A stretch of 64,000 nucleotides of DNA from Euonymus europaeus (GCA_963580455.1 OY756961.1:18953001-19017000); one strand, 5' to 3'; shown: positions 46,675-57,402, counted from the first letter of the stretch. Notes: generated by a model from the letters alone, not told the origin. Numbers and translations: made by a program.

Positions 46675-48160
46675 CTAATGCACAGTCCGAGCATATGCTC
46701 TTTTGCCCGATGAGTTTTCTCCTCCCGAGGCTAAGCCCCCGACTATCATGCCTATAGTGTCTGCTGTTCCTCGATTTCTGCGACGAGGAGACTCATCTCG
46801 ACGTCTCCTCTGTCGCCTATCATCCTCTCTTTCATCTATTCTATTGTCTCTTCTTCCTTCTCTTTCTCGTTTGTCCCCTGCCGAGTCGGTGAAATTTTTG
46901 AGGTATCCTCTTTGAATTAGATTCTCTATTTCGTTCTTCAGATGACGGCATTCATCGGTGTCGTGTCCGGGACCCCGATGGAATTTGCAATACTTATCAC
47001 TTTCTTTCCTTCCAGGAGTTGGCTTCATCTTTGGAGGCCATTTGACGATGTCGCGCTCCTGTATCTCATTCGGTACTCTTTTCAAAAAGGTGTTAAGAGG
47101 AGTATAAGAATCATATCGTATTTGCTTCGGCCGTTCGTCTTTTCGGGAGGTCAACCTTTTTCCCTTTGCTGTTTTCTCGTTTGGTCGACTAGAATCGTTT
47201 CTTCTTCTAGGAGAGGACCTTTCAGGGGATTGTTCGGTCATGTGTGGTTCTGCCATGATTTCATCCGCCGTAATGTACTTTTCAACCCTCGAGAGCAACT
47301 CAGGAATGCTCTTCGGGTGCTTCTTGGATAGGGAGTGCTTCAATGTTGTGTGACGAACTCTAGTCGTGAAGGTTGTAATGGCTATGATCGGATGGAGGTA
47401 TGGAATCTCTAAACAATCACTGTTGAATCCGGTCACAAATTCTCTTAAGCTCTCATGAGGCTTTTGTCGGATAGTTACCAATGTCGCATTAGTGTTTTTG
47501 ACTGGTCTTGAGCTTGCGAAATGAGCAACGAACCTGTTGGTGAGGTCGTCAAAGCTATTGATGAAACCCTGTGGGAGAGCTCTAAACCATCGTCTTGCTA
47601 CACCAACAAAAGAGACTGGGAAGATCATGCAGCAAGCATCCTAAGATGCTCGCTGGAACTCCATCATGGTTTGGAAACCGATAACATGGTCAAGGGGATC
47701 TCCCGTCCCGTTGTACTTTTCCACGCTAGAGACCTTAAAACTCGCTGGTACCCGAGCACGTTGCACCTCAGCTGTCAATGGAGTTAATTCCTGTCCCAGT
47801 CCATTGTATCCAAAAAGAGGCGTCCTTGCAAAGCAGCTATTTTTTGGTCCACTACCCCCTCGATGAACTTGCTATCTCCCTCATAAGTATGAGTGGGTTG
47901 AGGCCTCCGAGCAGTGGTCACCGAGGTTCCTGGAAGATCGGGATTTCTTGACTCGTCCGAATGAGAATGTTCATTTCTCGCCCCTGAGAAATGTTCTCAT
48001 TTTGGAAGGGTTGATGCCCCTACGCCTCCTGAATCATGTCCAAACGATGTGCAAAGACATTCATCTGTTGTAACAACTGGGCTATCTGGTCCTACACCAG
48101 TGGTTAGGGTTGTTGCTCGGCGTTAACACTGGCAGCTGGGGCTTGTTGGCCTTCTCCTCT
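46675..48160 (-). pseudogene. gag: Tat gag
   Basis: Minus strand. The conserved core reads KYNGTGDPLDHVIGF (near 47730) and then, after an in-frame TAG near 47641, FVGVARRWFRALPQGFINSF and TLVTIRQKPHESLREFVTGF. A long basic linker is followed by CKFHRGPGHDTDECRHLKNE, a zinc-knuckle-like CCHC motif typical of Tat gag. An Arg/Asp/Glu-rich tail (REREGRRDNRIDEREDDRRQ) precedes a TAG at 46675 that would correspond to a Gln codon. The start is uncertain; an ATG lies near 48160 but the frame upstream is broken. Confidence 0.85.
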
Positions 48161-48202
48161 CAAAGTCCTAGTTCAAACCATGTTTGTTGTTATGGAAATA
48201 TC

Positions 48203-48224
48203 TTTCCCATAAACGGCGCTAATC
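48203..48224 (-). other. Primer-binding-site region of the Tat element
   Basis: Minus strand after the LTR end ...CGTTATCA reads GATTAGCGCCGTTTATGGGA, resembling the TGGCGCCGT...TGGGA leader of Tat elements with one change. Confidence 0.65.
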
Positions 48225-48762
48225 TGATAACGTCTCAAACTTGTAAAGTACAAAAACGTATCAGAATAGGTCCGAACAAGGGCTTCCTCGGGTTGATGGT
48301 CTTTCTCTTCGTATAGACAGTCTTCTCGGTAGAGGTTGTCCTGTAGAAATGAACAAACGTAAGCTAGAGGCCCGCCAGAGAGTGTTCTCTGGCGTTGGCG
48401 CTCCGACGCTTAAGTCAGATGCTAGCAGAGATCGACTCTCCGAAGAACACAGCTCGGTGTTCTAGGGAAATGTGTAAAGAGTGTTTTGTCATAAAAGAAG
48501 TGCCCTTTTACCTGTGGGGTAACCCCTTTATATAGTGAATGTGGTTTTCATTAATAGAATTCGAGTGGTGGTGAATAATACCTTGCCAAATGAAGGAACT
48601 ACTATTTTACTGGGAGCTTGTTACTGTCCTGAAGGTACGGAGCCGAGAAGGGCATCTCTATTGCTCGGTACCGAGAATCTCCCAACGAGAAAGGTGGTGT
48701 TTTCTGTTGATAGCTGTTGCCACGTGTCTTATTCTGATTGGAGAGGATAAATATCCTCATCA
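48225..48762 (-). repeat. 5' LTR of the Tat element (538 bp)
   Basis: Pair of 39379-39916, gap-free, about 4 percent different by eye. The TATA-like TTTATATAGTG lies near 48527. Confidence 0.92.
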
Positions 48763-48767
48763 ATCTC

Positions 48768-49291
48768 AAATACTCTTCTCTCTCTAGAATCGTCTCTCTT
48801 TCTCTAAAATCCCGGGCTACCAATCAGAAATGAAAAACAACCCCGCGTTTCAACATATTGAAACATGGGTTGTGCCTAGGCGCTCTGGCCTACAAGAACT
48901 TCCCCAGGCGAGCTGCTCTGGGCGCCATCCTGGGCGTGCAGGGTTTTCACGCCCAGGCGAGGTGCGCCTTGGCGGCCGCCTAGGCGCCTCTGCGCCTACT
49001 CCATTTCCTCTCTCCCACTGGACTGGGCGCAGCGCCTAGGCGCCCTGAAGTGCGCCCGGTCCAGTTTCGAATTCCCCATCATTCGCCCCCCTTTTCTGCT
49101 TGCTGGACTGGGCGCTGCGCCTAGGCGCCCTAAGGTGCCCCCAGTCCAGTTCCTCTTTTTCTGGTCTTCATCCCTGCATGCCTCACTGGACTAGGCGCAG
49201 CGCCTAGGCGCCCACCCTGTGCGCGTAGTCCACTTTCACCCCTTTGTTTAAAACTCAAATATTCACGAAAGTTTTGGGTCGGGGTTTCACA
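48768..49291 (-). repeat. 3' LTR of G3, part after the Tat insertion
   Basis: Continues the LTR from AAATACTCTTCTCTCTC to GGGTCGGGGTTTCACA and aligns with 55356-55751. It holds a GC-rich block (48860-49230) of about three imperfect 85-bp units, each with GCGCAGCGCCTAGGCGCC-type palindromes and a CTGGACTGGGCGC start. Confidence 0.88.
48860..49235. repeat. GC-rich palindromic units in the G3 LTR
   Basis: Units begin CTGGACTGGGCGC and contain GCGCCTAGGCGC, a self-complementary 12-mer, at about 49030, 49115 and 49200. Related words occur at 48870-48995. The corresponding block in the other LTR (55455-55690) has lost part of the array. This is by far the most GC-rich sequence in the window. Confidence 0.8.
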
Positions 49292-49309
49292 TCCTCTCCC
49301 CCTTAATAG
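49292..49309 (-). other. Polypurine tract of G3
   Basis: Minus strand CTATTAAGGGGGAGAGGA directly before the LTR start TGTGAAACCCC. Confidence 0.8.
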
Positions 49310-50351
49310 AATTTCGTCACGAAATTTAACTACACACGTACCTGAATCTCGGAACAACTCCGGGTACTTCTCCTTCATTCTGGATTCCAACTCCCAAGTT
49401 GCTTCTTCAAATCCGTGATACATCCACATCAGTTTTACTAATGGAATCACACTCGACCTCGTGACCTTGTTCTGTCGGTATAGAATCTTCACCGGTTGAA
49501 GGGTGTAACTCCCATCTTCCTCAACTTCCAACGTAGTCCAATCTATCAAATGCGACAGATGCGGCTCATATTTCCGAAGCATTGATACATGGAATACATT
49601 GTGAACCTTCTCAAGCTTCGGTGGAAGTGCCAAACGGTACGCCACCGGTCCAATTGCCTCAAGAATCTCAAATGGCCCCATAAATCTTGGTGCCAACTTC
49701 CCATGCTTACTATACCTCTGAATTCCACGTCTCGGACTAACCTTCAAGAAAACCTTATCGCCTACCGCGAACTCCAAAGGTCTCCTCCTCTGGTCAGCAT
49801 AAGACTTCTGTCGGCTCTGCGCTGTGATCAACCGCCTTCAGATCTCATCAACTCTCTCTCGAGCTTCTTTGACCATCTCCGGTCCTGAACCAACTTTCTC
49901 ACCAACCTCTGTCCAACACAAAGGCGACCTACAAGGTCTCCCGTAGAGCGCCTCGTAAGGTGCCATTCCGATACTACTCTGGAAAGAGTTGTTATACACA
50001 AACTCCGCCAAATGTATGTACCGGTCCCAACTTCCTCCAAAGTCAACTACACATGCCCGTAGCATATCTTCCAAAATCTGTATGGTTCTCTCACTCTGCC
50101 CATCACTCTGAGGATGATAAGCTGTAGAGAAATCCAACTTCGTTCCCAATGCCTACTGTAAACTACTCCAAAATCTACCTGTGAACCCCGGGATGCATGG
50201 CAAACCAAGAATGATGTGCCTCCTTTAGAATCTCTTGTCTCAACTCATCATCTTCGGAAACCACTAACCTTCCCATATATCATACTCCACCATCATTCCC
50301 ACAAATCCATCCAAGACTCTCATCAAACACATCGAATGTATGATCTCCATT
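49310..50351 (-). pseudogene. pol: G3 integrase, internally deleted, with chromodomain
   Basis: Minus strand. After RNase H a short linker ends in HSWFAMHPG near 50195 and then jumps straight to FTGRFWSSLQ. The equivalent of about 100 residues, including most of the HHCC finger and the first two catalytic Asp residues of the core (compare G1 at 14440-14960), is missing. The Glu region (YHPQSDGQSERTIQILEDML) and an intact C-terminus remain: GPFEILEAIGPVAYRLALPP, then chromodomain LQPVKILYRQNKV ... WELESRMKEKYPELF. The frame has lost its stop and runs through the polypurine tract into the LTR to 49130. Confidence 0.88.
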
Positions 50352-52001
50352 TTATGCATCTATAACCTTCTGAACCATCTTAGGTCTCGAAGTTATAGAA
50401 CACAAATAGGTATTTTCCTCTTGACTCTTGAACTCTAATCCGAACTCATTGATTGTCTCCATAATTTCCCACTCATGCATGAATAGGCTAGAAATCCTCT
50501 TCTTCCTACTCAACGCATTCGCGACTACATTTGCTTTACCGGGATGGTATTGCAAATCGAAGTCGAAGTCCTCCAAGTATTCCATCCACCTCCTTTGACA
50601 CAAATTCAACTCTCTTTGTGTGAATAAATACTTGAGGCTCTTGTGATCTGAGAACACTTCAAATCTCTCTCCGTAAAGATAATACCTCCATTTCTTAAGT
50701 GCAAACACCACTGCCGCTAACTCCAAATCATGCACCGGATAATTCCTCTCATGTGTCTTGAGCAACCTTGAACCATACTTTATCACTCGGCCCCGTTGTA
50801 TCAACACACAACCTAAACCGACTCCAGACGCATCGCAAAACACTTGGTAGCCTACATTCCTTTCCGGAACCACCAACACTAGAGGTGTTGTCAACCTCTT
50901 CTTCAACTCCTCAAATGCGGCCTCACACTCATCTGTCCACACAAACGGTGTGCCCTTCTTTGTAAGCTGCGTTATCGGCGAAGCAACTCTCGAAAAATCC
51001 TTAATAAATCTCCGATAATAACCCGCCAATCCTAGAAAACTCCGGATCTCTATCACATTCTTTGGTCTCTCCCAATTCAAAACCGACTCAACCTTGGAGT
51101 AGTCAACCGCTATGCCTTCTTGAGTGATCACATGGCCTAGGAATTTCACTTCCGTGGCCCAAAATTCACACTTACTCAATTTAGCATACAGTTGATTCTC
51201 CCTCAACGTCTGTAACACTACCCTCAAGTGTTCCTCATGCTCTTCCTCCGTAGGAGAATAAATCAATATGTCATCTATAAACACCACCACAAACTTATCT
51301 AAAAACGGTCTAAGAACCCTTTGCACTAGGTCCACGAACACCGCTGGGGCATTTGTCAACCCAAACGGCATCACAAGAAACTCATAATGCCCATAACGAG
51401 TTCTAAATGCTGTTTTCTGAATATCCTCATCCTTAATCCTCAACTGATGATAACCCGACCTCAAGTCAATCTTAGAGAAATGCCTAGCACCTCTCAATTG
51501 GTCAAACAAATCATTGATTCTAGGCAATGGATACTTATTCCTCACTGTAACCTTATTCAACTGCCTATAATCAATACACATCCTCAAACTTCCGTCTTTC
51601 TTCTTGACGAACAACACCGGTGCTCCCCACGGGGACACACTCGGTCTAATGAACCCCAAGTCTAGCAACTCCTCTAATTGAGAACTCAACTCCTTCAACT
51701 CTGCTGAAGCCATCCGATACGGCGGAATCAAAATTGGCTTGACGTTCGAATGTAACTCAATAGCAAAGTCAATCTCCCTCTTCGGAGGTAATCCCGGCAA
51801 CTCTTCCGGAAATACATCCATAAACTCTTCCACTACCCGAATCATAGTAGCCACTTCTCCCTTAGGAGCCGAAGTCACCAAACTTGCTACCCTACAATCC
51901 TGATACGAAGGGTTATCCATGAAATAAGGGCATGGCATCCCCTTCGATCCCTGTAAATGAATCACCCCACCCTCTGGTACTCTAAGAGTGATCCTCCTTT
52001 G
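50352..52001 (-). pseudogene. pol: G3 reverse transcriptase and RNase H
   Basis: A 537-codon open stretch: [59 protein letters not shown], the active site [32 protein letters not shown], then RNase [39 protein letters not shown] and the tether ending [10 protein letters not shown]. All RT and RNase H landmarks are intact. It is bounded by stops: TGA at 52002-52004 (Trp position) upstream and TAA at 50352-50354 (Gln/His position) downstream. The same frame continues on both sides. Confidence 0.93.
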
Positions 52002-52325
52002 TCAAAAGACAAGCACTCCTTGGTGCTTTGTCAACCAATCAACCCCGAGTATCACATCGAAGTCCTTGAAATCTAACACATACAAATCGGCTTGTAGAGA
52101 TATTTCTCCAAACCGACGCTCACATCCGAACACTACCCCCTCCAACGTGGTAAAGTGCCCGAATGGTGAGGACATCGTAAAAATTCTTCTAATCGGCGAA
52201 ATCTCCACCGCTAGTGCGTTCGCTAACGAACTAGTAATAAATGACGAGGTAGCTCCAGAATCAAACAAGACTCTTGCCCAACAATTCGAAATCAAAAATG
52301 TACCTCCAATGAAGTTGGAATGCTC
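52002..52325 (-). pseudogene. pol: G3 protease
   Basis: In the same frame as gag and RT. VLFDSGATSSFI holds the DSGA aspartic protease active site, followed by VLDFKDFDVILGVDWLTKH, the usual C-terminal segment of chromovirus protease. Flanked by stops at 52326-52328 (TAA) and 52002-52004 (TGA). Motifs are otherwise intact, in contrast to the DSR of G1. Confidence 0.9.
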
Positions 52326-53696
52326 TTATGCCTCCTGATGTCCCATAGCAAAGACACGACCATCCGTCAGGGCATAATGTTGCTGTTGAGACTGCCTACC
52401 TCTACCTCGCTCTCTCCCTCCCGATGGAACAGTGGAATGAAGAGTTGGAGGTGGTACCCCCGGTATCTGAGGCTGATGCTGCCCTCCCTGGTTACCCTGC
52501 GGACACTCACTCTTCTTGTGGCCAAACTTGCCACAACCAAAGCACCTAAATCCCAAAGCTCTGCACTCATTCCTCATGTGCCCTTCTTTCCCACACTTGT
52601 AACACGTCACCTTGCCCCGTTGAGGCCTTGGACCCTTGCCTCGGTCCCCTTTCTGATGACGAAAATCAGTCTTCTGCTTCTTGTGGCTACCACCACCACC
52701 ACTACTACCCTCAGTCGCTGGACGCTTCCTCTGAGCCTCATTCCGCTCACTCAATTCAAAGTCTAATGCCATCTCAACTGTGTCCTCATACAATACCACC
52801 CTAGTGGCCATCACCATCCTCCCAAGACTGGGTAGCAACCCATCTCGGTACCTTGCCGCTTTCTTTGGATCGGTAGGAGCAAACTCTCTCCCAAACCGAT
52901 ACAACTCCTCAAACTGCTTGGTGTACTGAGACACCGTCATCTCTGATATCAGCAACAAATCCAGAAATTGCTTGGCCTTCTCAGTTTGCAGAGGTCTCGG
53001 CACAAACTTCTGCATGAACAACTGCTCAAAAGAGGTCCAAGTCAGCTCATTCCGCCTTTGACCCATGGACATCCACCATTCATATGCCACTCCACTCATA
53101 TAATAGAAGACAAACTTTACCCGCCGTTCATCGGGTATCTCTAACGTGTCCATCCTCATGCTCAATTGATTGAACCACTCCTCCGCCCCCACACCCGTTC
53201 CATCTCCAGAAAAGGTTGGAGGAGAAGTCCTCCTCAGTTGATCCACCTCATACATACCCCTTCCAGCTCTCGGTGCTGTAGCCACCTCAGTAGTAGCCTC
53301 AGTTACCACTCCCTCAGTACGAGTGCCAGTTGCACCTATCGCCTGAGCCACTGCTTGTGCAATCGTCTGTGCTTGTGTCTGCACCATACTCATCATTAAG
53401 CTAGCAAGCCCCTCCATCGTCATCGGTTGCCCCCCTGTAGTAATAGGAGAAACAGGTCCTGCAGGTGGTGCCTGCTGATCATCACTCTCAGATGGTAGTC
53501 CCTCATCAACTATCCCCTTACCTCTCAACTCCGGATCCACATTCGGAACCGAATCCTCAGTGCTAGGAGTGCCTCTAGTGACACGCCCCACCCCAACACT
53601 ACGGCCTCTACCTCGGCCCCTACCAACTCCCCGTCAGCCTCTGCCACGAGGTACCTCAGTCCCACTCTTGGACCTGGTAGTTCTACGGGTATTCAT
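52326..53696 (-). pseudogene. gag: G3 gag with two zinc knuckles
   Basis: The natural start is ATG with first base at 53696. Codon 21 is TGA, at an Arg position in an RG-rich stretch (RGVGRGRGRG). The following 421 codons are open. The capsid-like region has WFNQLSMRMDTLEIPDERRV, YMSGVAYEWW, FEQLFMQKFVPRPLQTEKAK and MTVSQYTKQFEELYRFGREF. Two CCHC knuckles follow, CYKCGKEGHMRNEC and CFGCGKFGHKKSEC, unlike the single knuckle visible in G1. Ends with TAA, in frame with protease. Nucleocapsid and capsid roles are inferred from the family. Confidence 0.92.
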
Positions 53697-53857
53697 CTGC
53701 ATGGAAAACAGACAATACCATTTAACACACCACTCAACAAAGGATTTACTGGAGATAAGAAAACATACCAGATTAGCAACGGTTGTGACATGGCCTGGAT
53801 TACACTACCATACATCTAGGACCCATCCCCGATCCTATATATATAAATCAAACAAAC

Positions 53858-53873
53858 TTTTCTCTAATACCAA
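53858..53873 (-). other. Primer-binding site of G3
   Basis: Minus strand after the LTR end reads ATTTGGTATTAGAG, one or two changes from the initiator-Met tRNA complement TGGTATCAGAGC used by many chromoviruses. Confidence 0.65.
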
Positions 53874-53875
53874 AT

Positions 53876-55751
53876 TGTGACGCCCCGATCTGGGCACTCC
53901 ACTGGTGCCCTCCGGCAGACCGGAAATTCGGTGGCATCTCCCCGTATATCGGAGAGTCCCCGCCTGCATCAGAAACACGCAGCATATATTCAATCCATCA
54001 CACTAGCAACCTAGCTAGGCCTCAGGCCTCAATCACATGCAATCCTGATCCTAGGGCCTCAGGCCATCCACTACCAGCATGCACAAACTGATAGTATACA
54101 AAATACGTGCTTAGAGTATCTCTCTAGCACCCATATCCTACCTAGGACCATCCATGTCAGATCCCGCTCTCACTGATCCGCTCCACTAGTACCTGTATCT
54201 GTACCAGTATCACCTGTGGGGAGGAAAGAAAGTAAAGAGTGAGCAAGAAGCTCAGTAGGGTTAAGAGTATAAGGAGTATAATGGCCGAATCCGAACAATA
54301 GGTTATGCAACAATATGAGAACTACCACATGCATGTATACTCAACAATCACATAGAACATCAATCCGGGCAATCTCCTCAATAAGAAAACCTCATCAATA
54401 CCAAGGCTCGTTCCATGCAATATCGAACATGAGCAAGCTCACCACATCAACTCATCAATATCATGGTCGCTATCCATGTCATATTGAATAGGAGCAAGCT
54501 CCCCAACATCAAACGCTCTTGGATTGCCCGGTTGCGTGAACCTATCACGCCCGCACCATTCCAGGCAAGGTTCCTCATCAACCATACCTCTAGTGTGTTA
54601 TCCTACTTGGAGTTCACATGACTTGGTGGTAACTCTCATCACCTCGTCATCCCTCCAAGTAGCTTTCAAGAATTTTAAGGATCTCCGAGTCCATACTCGG
54701 TCTCCAATGCAACTCTAATGCATTTATGCCATGACATCCGAAAGATATATATATGAACATCATATATATATATATATACGTAACTACCATGATGCATGAA
54801 CAAAAATCACATCGTGCCCATAGGTGATGGAACACACACAATCAGGTCATACAACATCAAGAATTAACAATAATTCCACAAGCAAGGTTCGTTTCCCCTT
54901 AGAAGCAATTAAGGCGGAAACACAAATAAAGTGACCAATGAGGAATCGAAACGCTCTTTAAAATATTGAGAACAAACGACAGAAAGAATGGTTGGAAATC
55001 CTCTACCTCGTGTTGAGCAATTCACAAAATCTTACAATTAGGGTTTTAACCCCCGTTTCACCAACCTAACAATTCCACACAATGTCATACTCATTTAATC
55101 ATCCAAACATCTCAACCTCCAAACCTCAACCTTATGGAACTCAACTCCAAAAAAAGAATCAAACCTACATATACAACCACATATGACCTAAAATCAACAT
55201 ATCTAAACCATAGGAATTAACTCTAAACAAAACTAACAAGATCTACTCAAAACCCTAGAAATGGAAAATCAAGAAATCTTACCTCCAAAGCTTGAATCTT
55301 CCTTGAATCCTCTCTAAATCCCAAAACCAAGCTTCAATCTCCAAGAATCACCTCAAATACTCTTCTCTCTCTAGAATCGTCTCTCTCTCTAAAATCTCGG
55401 GCTACCAATCATAAATGAAAAACAATCCCGCGTTTCAACATATTGAAACACGGGTTGTGCCTAGGCGCTCTGGCCTACAAGAACTTCCCCAGGCGCGCTG
55501 CTTTGGGCGCAGCGCCCAGGCGCCCTGAAGTGCGCCCGGTCCAGTTTCAAATTCCTCATCATTCGCGCCCCTTTTCTGCTTGCTGGACTGGGCGCTACGC
55601 CCAGTCCAATTCCTCTTCTTTTGGTCTTCATCCCTGCATGCCTCACTAGACTAGGCGCAGCGCCTAGGCGCCCACTTTGTGCTCCTAGTCCAGTTTCACC
55701 TCTTTGTTTAAAACTCAAATATTGACGAAAGTTTTGGGTCGGGGTTTTACA
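53876..55751 (-). repeat. 5' LTR of G3 (1876 bp)
   Basis: TGTGACGCCCCGATCTGG ... GGGTCGGGGTTTTACA. Colinear with the 3' LTR and uninterrupted, so it provides the empty site for the Tat insertion (AATCACCTCAAATAC near 55350). It is shorter than the 3' LTR because of several internal deletions. The stem-loop TGAGC-AAGAA-GCTCA is at 54240-54254. Confidence 0.92.
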
Positions 55752-55756
55752 CTTTC

Positions 55757-57000
55757 AAATATGTTCTTTCTTCCTTATCTTCTCATACAGGCTACTCAAT
55801 TATATTTTCATTCTTTAGATGAGATTATTATAGATTTTTGGCCGAGATTTGAGCGCGGTGCGAGGCATCTATATTTGAAGAGTTAGAGCTCGATGTGTAC
55901 TCAAAAAGCACAAGGTGGGCTTGGATTTAGAATCTCAATGCATATGAATTTTGATTTATTTGAAAATTTTACTTGATGCTTGATCACTATTGGCCCTTCG
56001 ATATGTACTATTCAACTTCTCAATAAGTATGTTAGTCCAAGAGGAGGCATGTCATGACTTCTCAAGTTTTAGGATCTTATTTCAGTGCCAAGAAGCGCTT
56101 AATGCTTGTCAAGGAGGTGGTTGGGGATGGTCTTTGTAGATTGATTAAATTTGGATCAAATACTCATATATGGAGTGTCCCGTGGATTTCTGATCAACTT
56201 GGTTTCAAGTCAGCTGCTCTTTTAGATATGGCTGGGTCTATGGGCAAAGCTTTTGTGGAATCTCTTAGGCTTCATAATCCTTGAAGATGGAATGTCCCTT
56301 TACTATTCAACTTATTTGTTTAGGACTCAGTTGATATATTTTGAAAATTCATTTGTCAGACTATGGTGGAGAGGATCGATGGATTTGGCAGCCTGATAGC
56401 AATAAAGATTTTTCAATTAAATTTTTTTTATCATCTGATGAATGTGTCTACTAGTTTTTCAGTTACTTTTAGGTTGTGGAAGCAAATTTAGAGAGTGAAG
56501 GTTCGTGCACATTTTCAATTATCTTTGTGGAATATTATTTGGGACCTTTTTCCAACAAAAGCTCTGGTTGTCAAATGTTTTTCATCTCTCTAAGGAGAAG
56601 CAGATCTATCCGTTTTTGTGGTATGCAATTGAGACCTTTAGCCATCTTGTCAAGGTTATTCATATGTTATGGGCCAGCTCTCGATGGCATGCTAATTTGA
56701 TGTTGTAATCTCAAATGTTTGGCAATGGATTCAAATTCTTATAAATCCTCGAAGGATCAATATTCCTTGTGAGGATTCCAAGGAATTTCAGTTATTAGCT
56801 TTGGTGTCTCCGGATAAGATATAGAGCCACCAGAATGTTCTTGTTCGTGGTGGTTCAAGGATGACTTCTTCCCAAATGATTTTTTGAATTCAATCTATTC
56901 ACACTAAACATTGCCAGGCCTTTCAAACTCCCTCTTACATTTGTCTAGTGTTAAAGATCTGTGCTATGCTATAAGATAGGATTCTAGAAAGGGACTCATG
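55757..57000 (+). pseudogene. LINE reverse transcriptase end and zinc-binding domain
   Basis: Resumes the LINE after G3. Broken frames give wording of the C-terminal RT region of plant L1 (GARHLYLKS ... AQGGLGFRI; GDGLCRLIKFGSNTHIWSVP) and then the zf-RVT zinc-binding region (FQQKLWLSNVFHLSKEKQI ... FLWYAIETFSHLVK near 56530-56660). Cys residues of the finger are partly lost. The 3' end is not sharply defined and no poly(A) tail or target duplication is seen. Confidence 0.75.
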
Positions 57001-57049
57001 GTGGCTATTTTTACAATATGACTGTCAAAAGTATTCATTATCACCAATA

Positions 57050-57402
57050 CTAGATTCTTAGAAGATAAATGTATAAATAATGGTGAACTAATGAATGTTG
57101 TTCTACATGAATAGGAACCTAATAGCTCACATTCCAGTCTAACATAACACGATGAAGATGAGCATATTGATGAACCAATTTTGAATGCTACATTAGAGCT
57201 TCATCATTGTGGGAGGGTCTATCGATGTCCAACCTAGTTCATTTTTCTCAAAGAGTCATTTGTGGAAATCTCTTACAAATTGAGTCGGATCCCATAAACT
57301 ATGAAGAAGCAATCCTGATGTAGATGCAGACCATTGGCAAAAGGTAATGAAATTTGAGTTGGAGTCAATGTGCTCTAACAAAGTTTGGGATCTTGTGGAT
57401 AT
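57050..57402 (+). pseudogene. pol: Truncated copia fragment, RT N-terminus
   Basis: GELMNVVLHE near 57090 and, after a frame change, NYEEAI then DVDADHWQKVMKFELESMCS and NKVWDLVDI. This is the start of a copia reverse transcriptase (compare the same motif at 63580). It is cut exactly where the SIRE-like LTR begins. The five bases GATAT (57398-57402) should recur after that element's 3' LTR beyond the window. Confidence 0.7.

Larger units (their letters stand above)
39379..48762 (-). mobile_element. Tat-lineage Ty3/gypsy element nested in the G3 LTR
   Basis: Two 538-bp LTRs (39379-39916 and 48225-48762) begin TGATAACGTC and end CCTCATCA. Flanks are ACCTC (39374-39378) and ATCTC (48763-48767), a duplication with one change; the other G3 LTR shows the empty site AATCACCTCAAATAC. 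On the minus strand: gag, protease, RT, RNase H, additional RNase H, integrase. An antisense gene fills the 3' region on +. Pol has several stops and frameshifts, so the copy is not autonomous. Confidence 0.93.
37668..55751 (-). mobile_element. Chromovirus 'G3' (Tekay-like Ty3/gypsy) with nested Tat element
   Basis: Flanked by a perfect 5-bp duplication, CTTTC at 37663-37667 and 55752-55756. Termini are TGTGACGCC and TTTTACA. In minus orientation: 5' LTR 53876-55751, primer site, gag, protease, RT, RNase H, internally deleted integrase with chromodomain, polypurine tract, 3' LTR (37668-39378 plus 48768-49291). The 3' LTR is interrupted by a 9.4-kb Tat element. Without it, G3 would be about 8.7 kb. 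It lies inside LINE ORF2. Confidence 0.93.

Noticed and set aside
55443..55718. Arg/Ala-rich frames in the G3 5' LTR
   Set aside because: They come from the GC-rich palindromic block of the LTR and are interrupted in the other copy.
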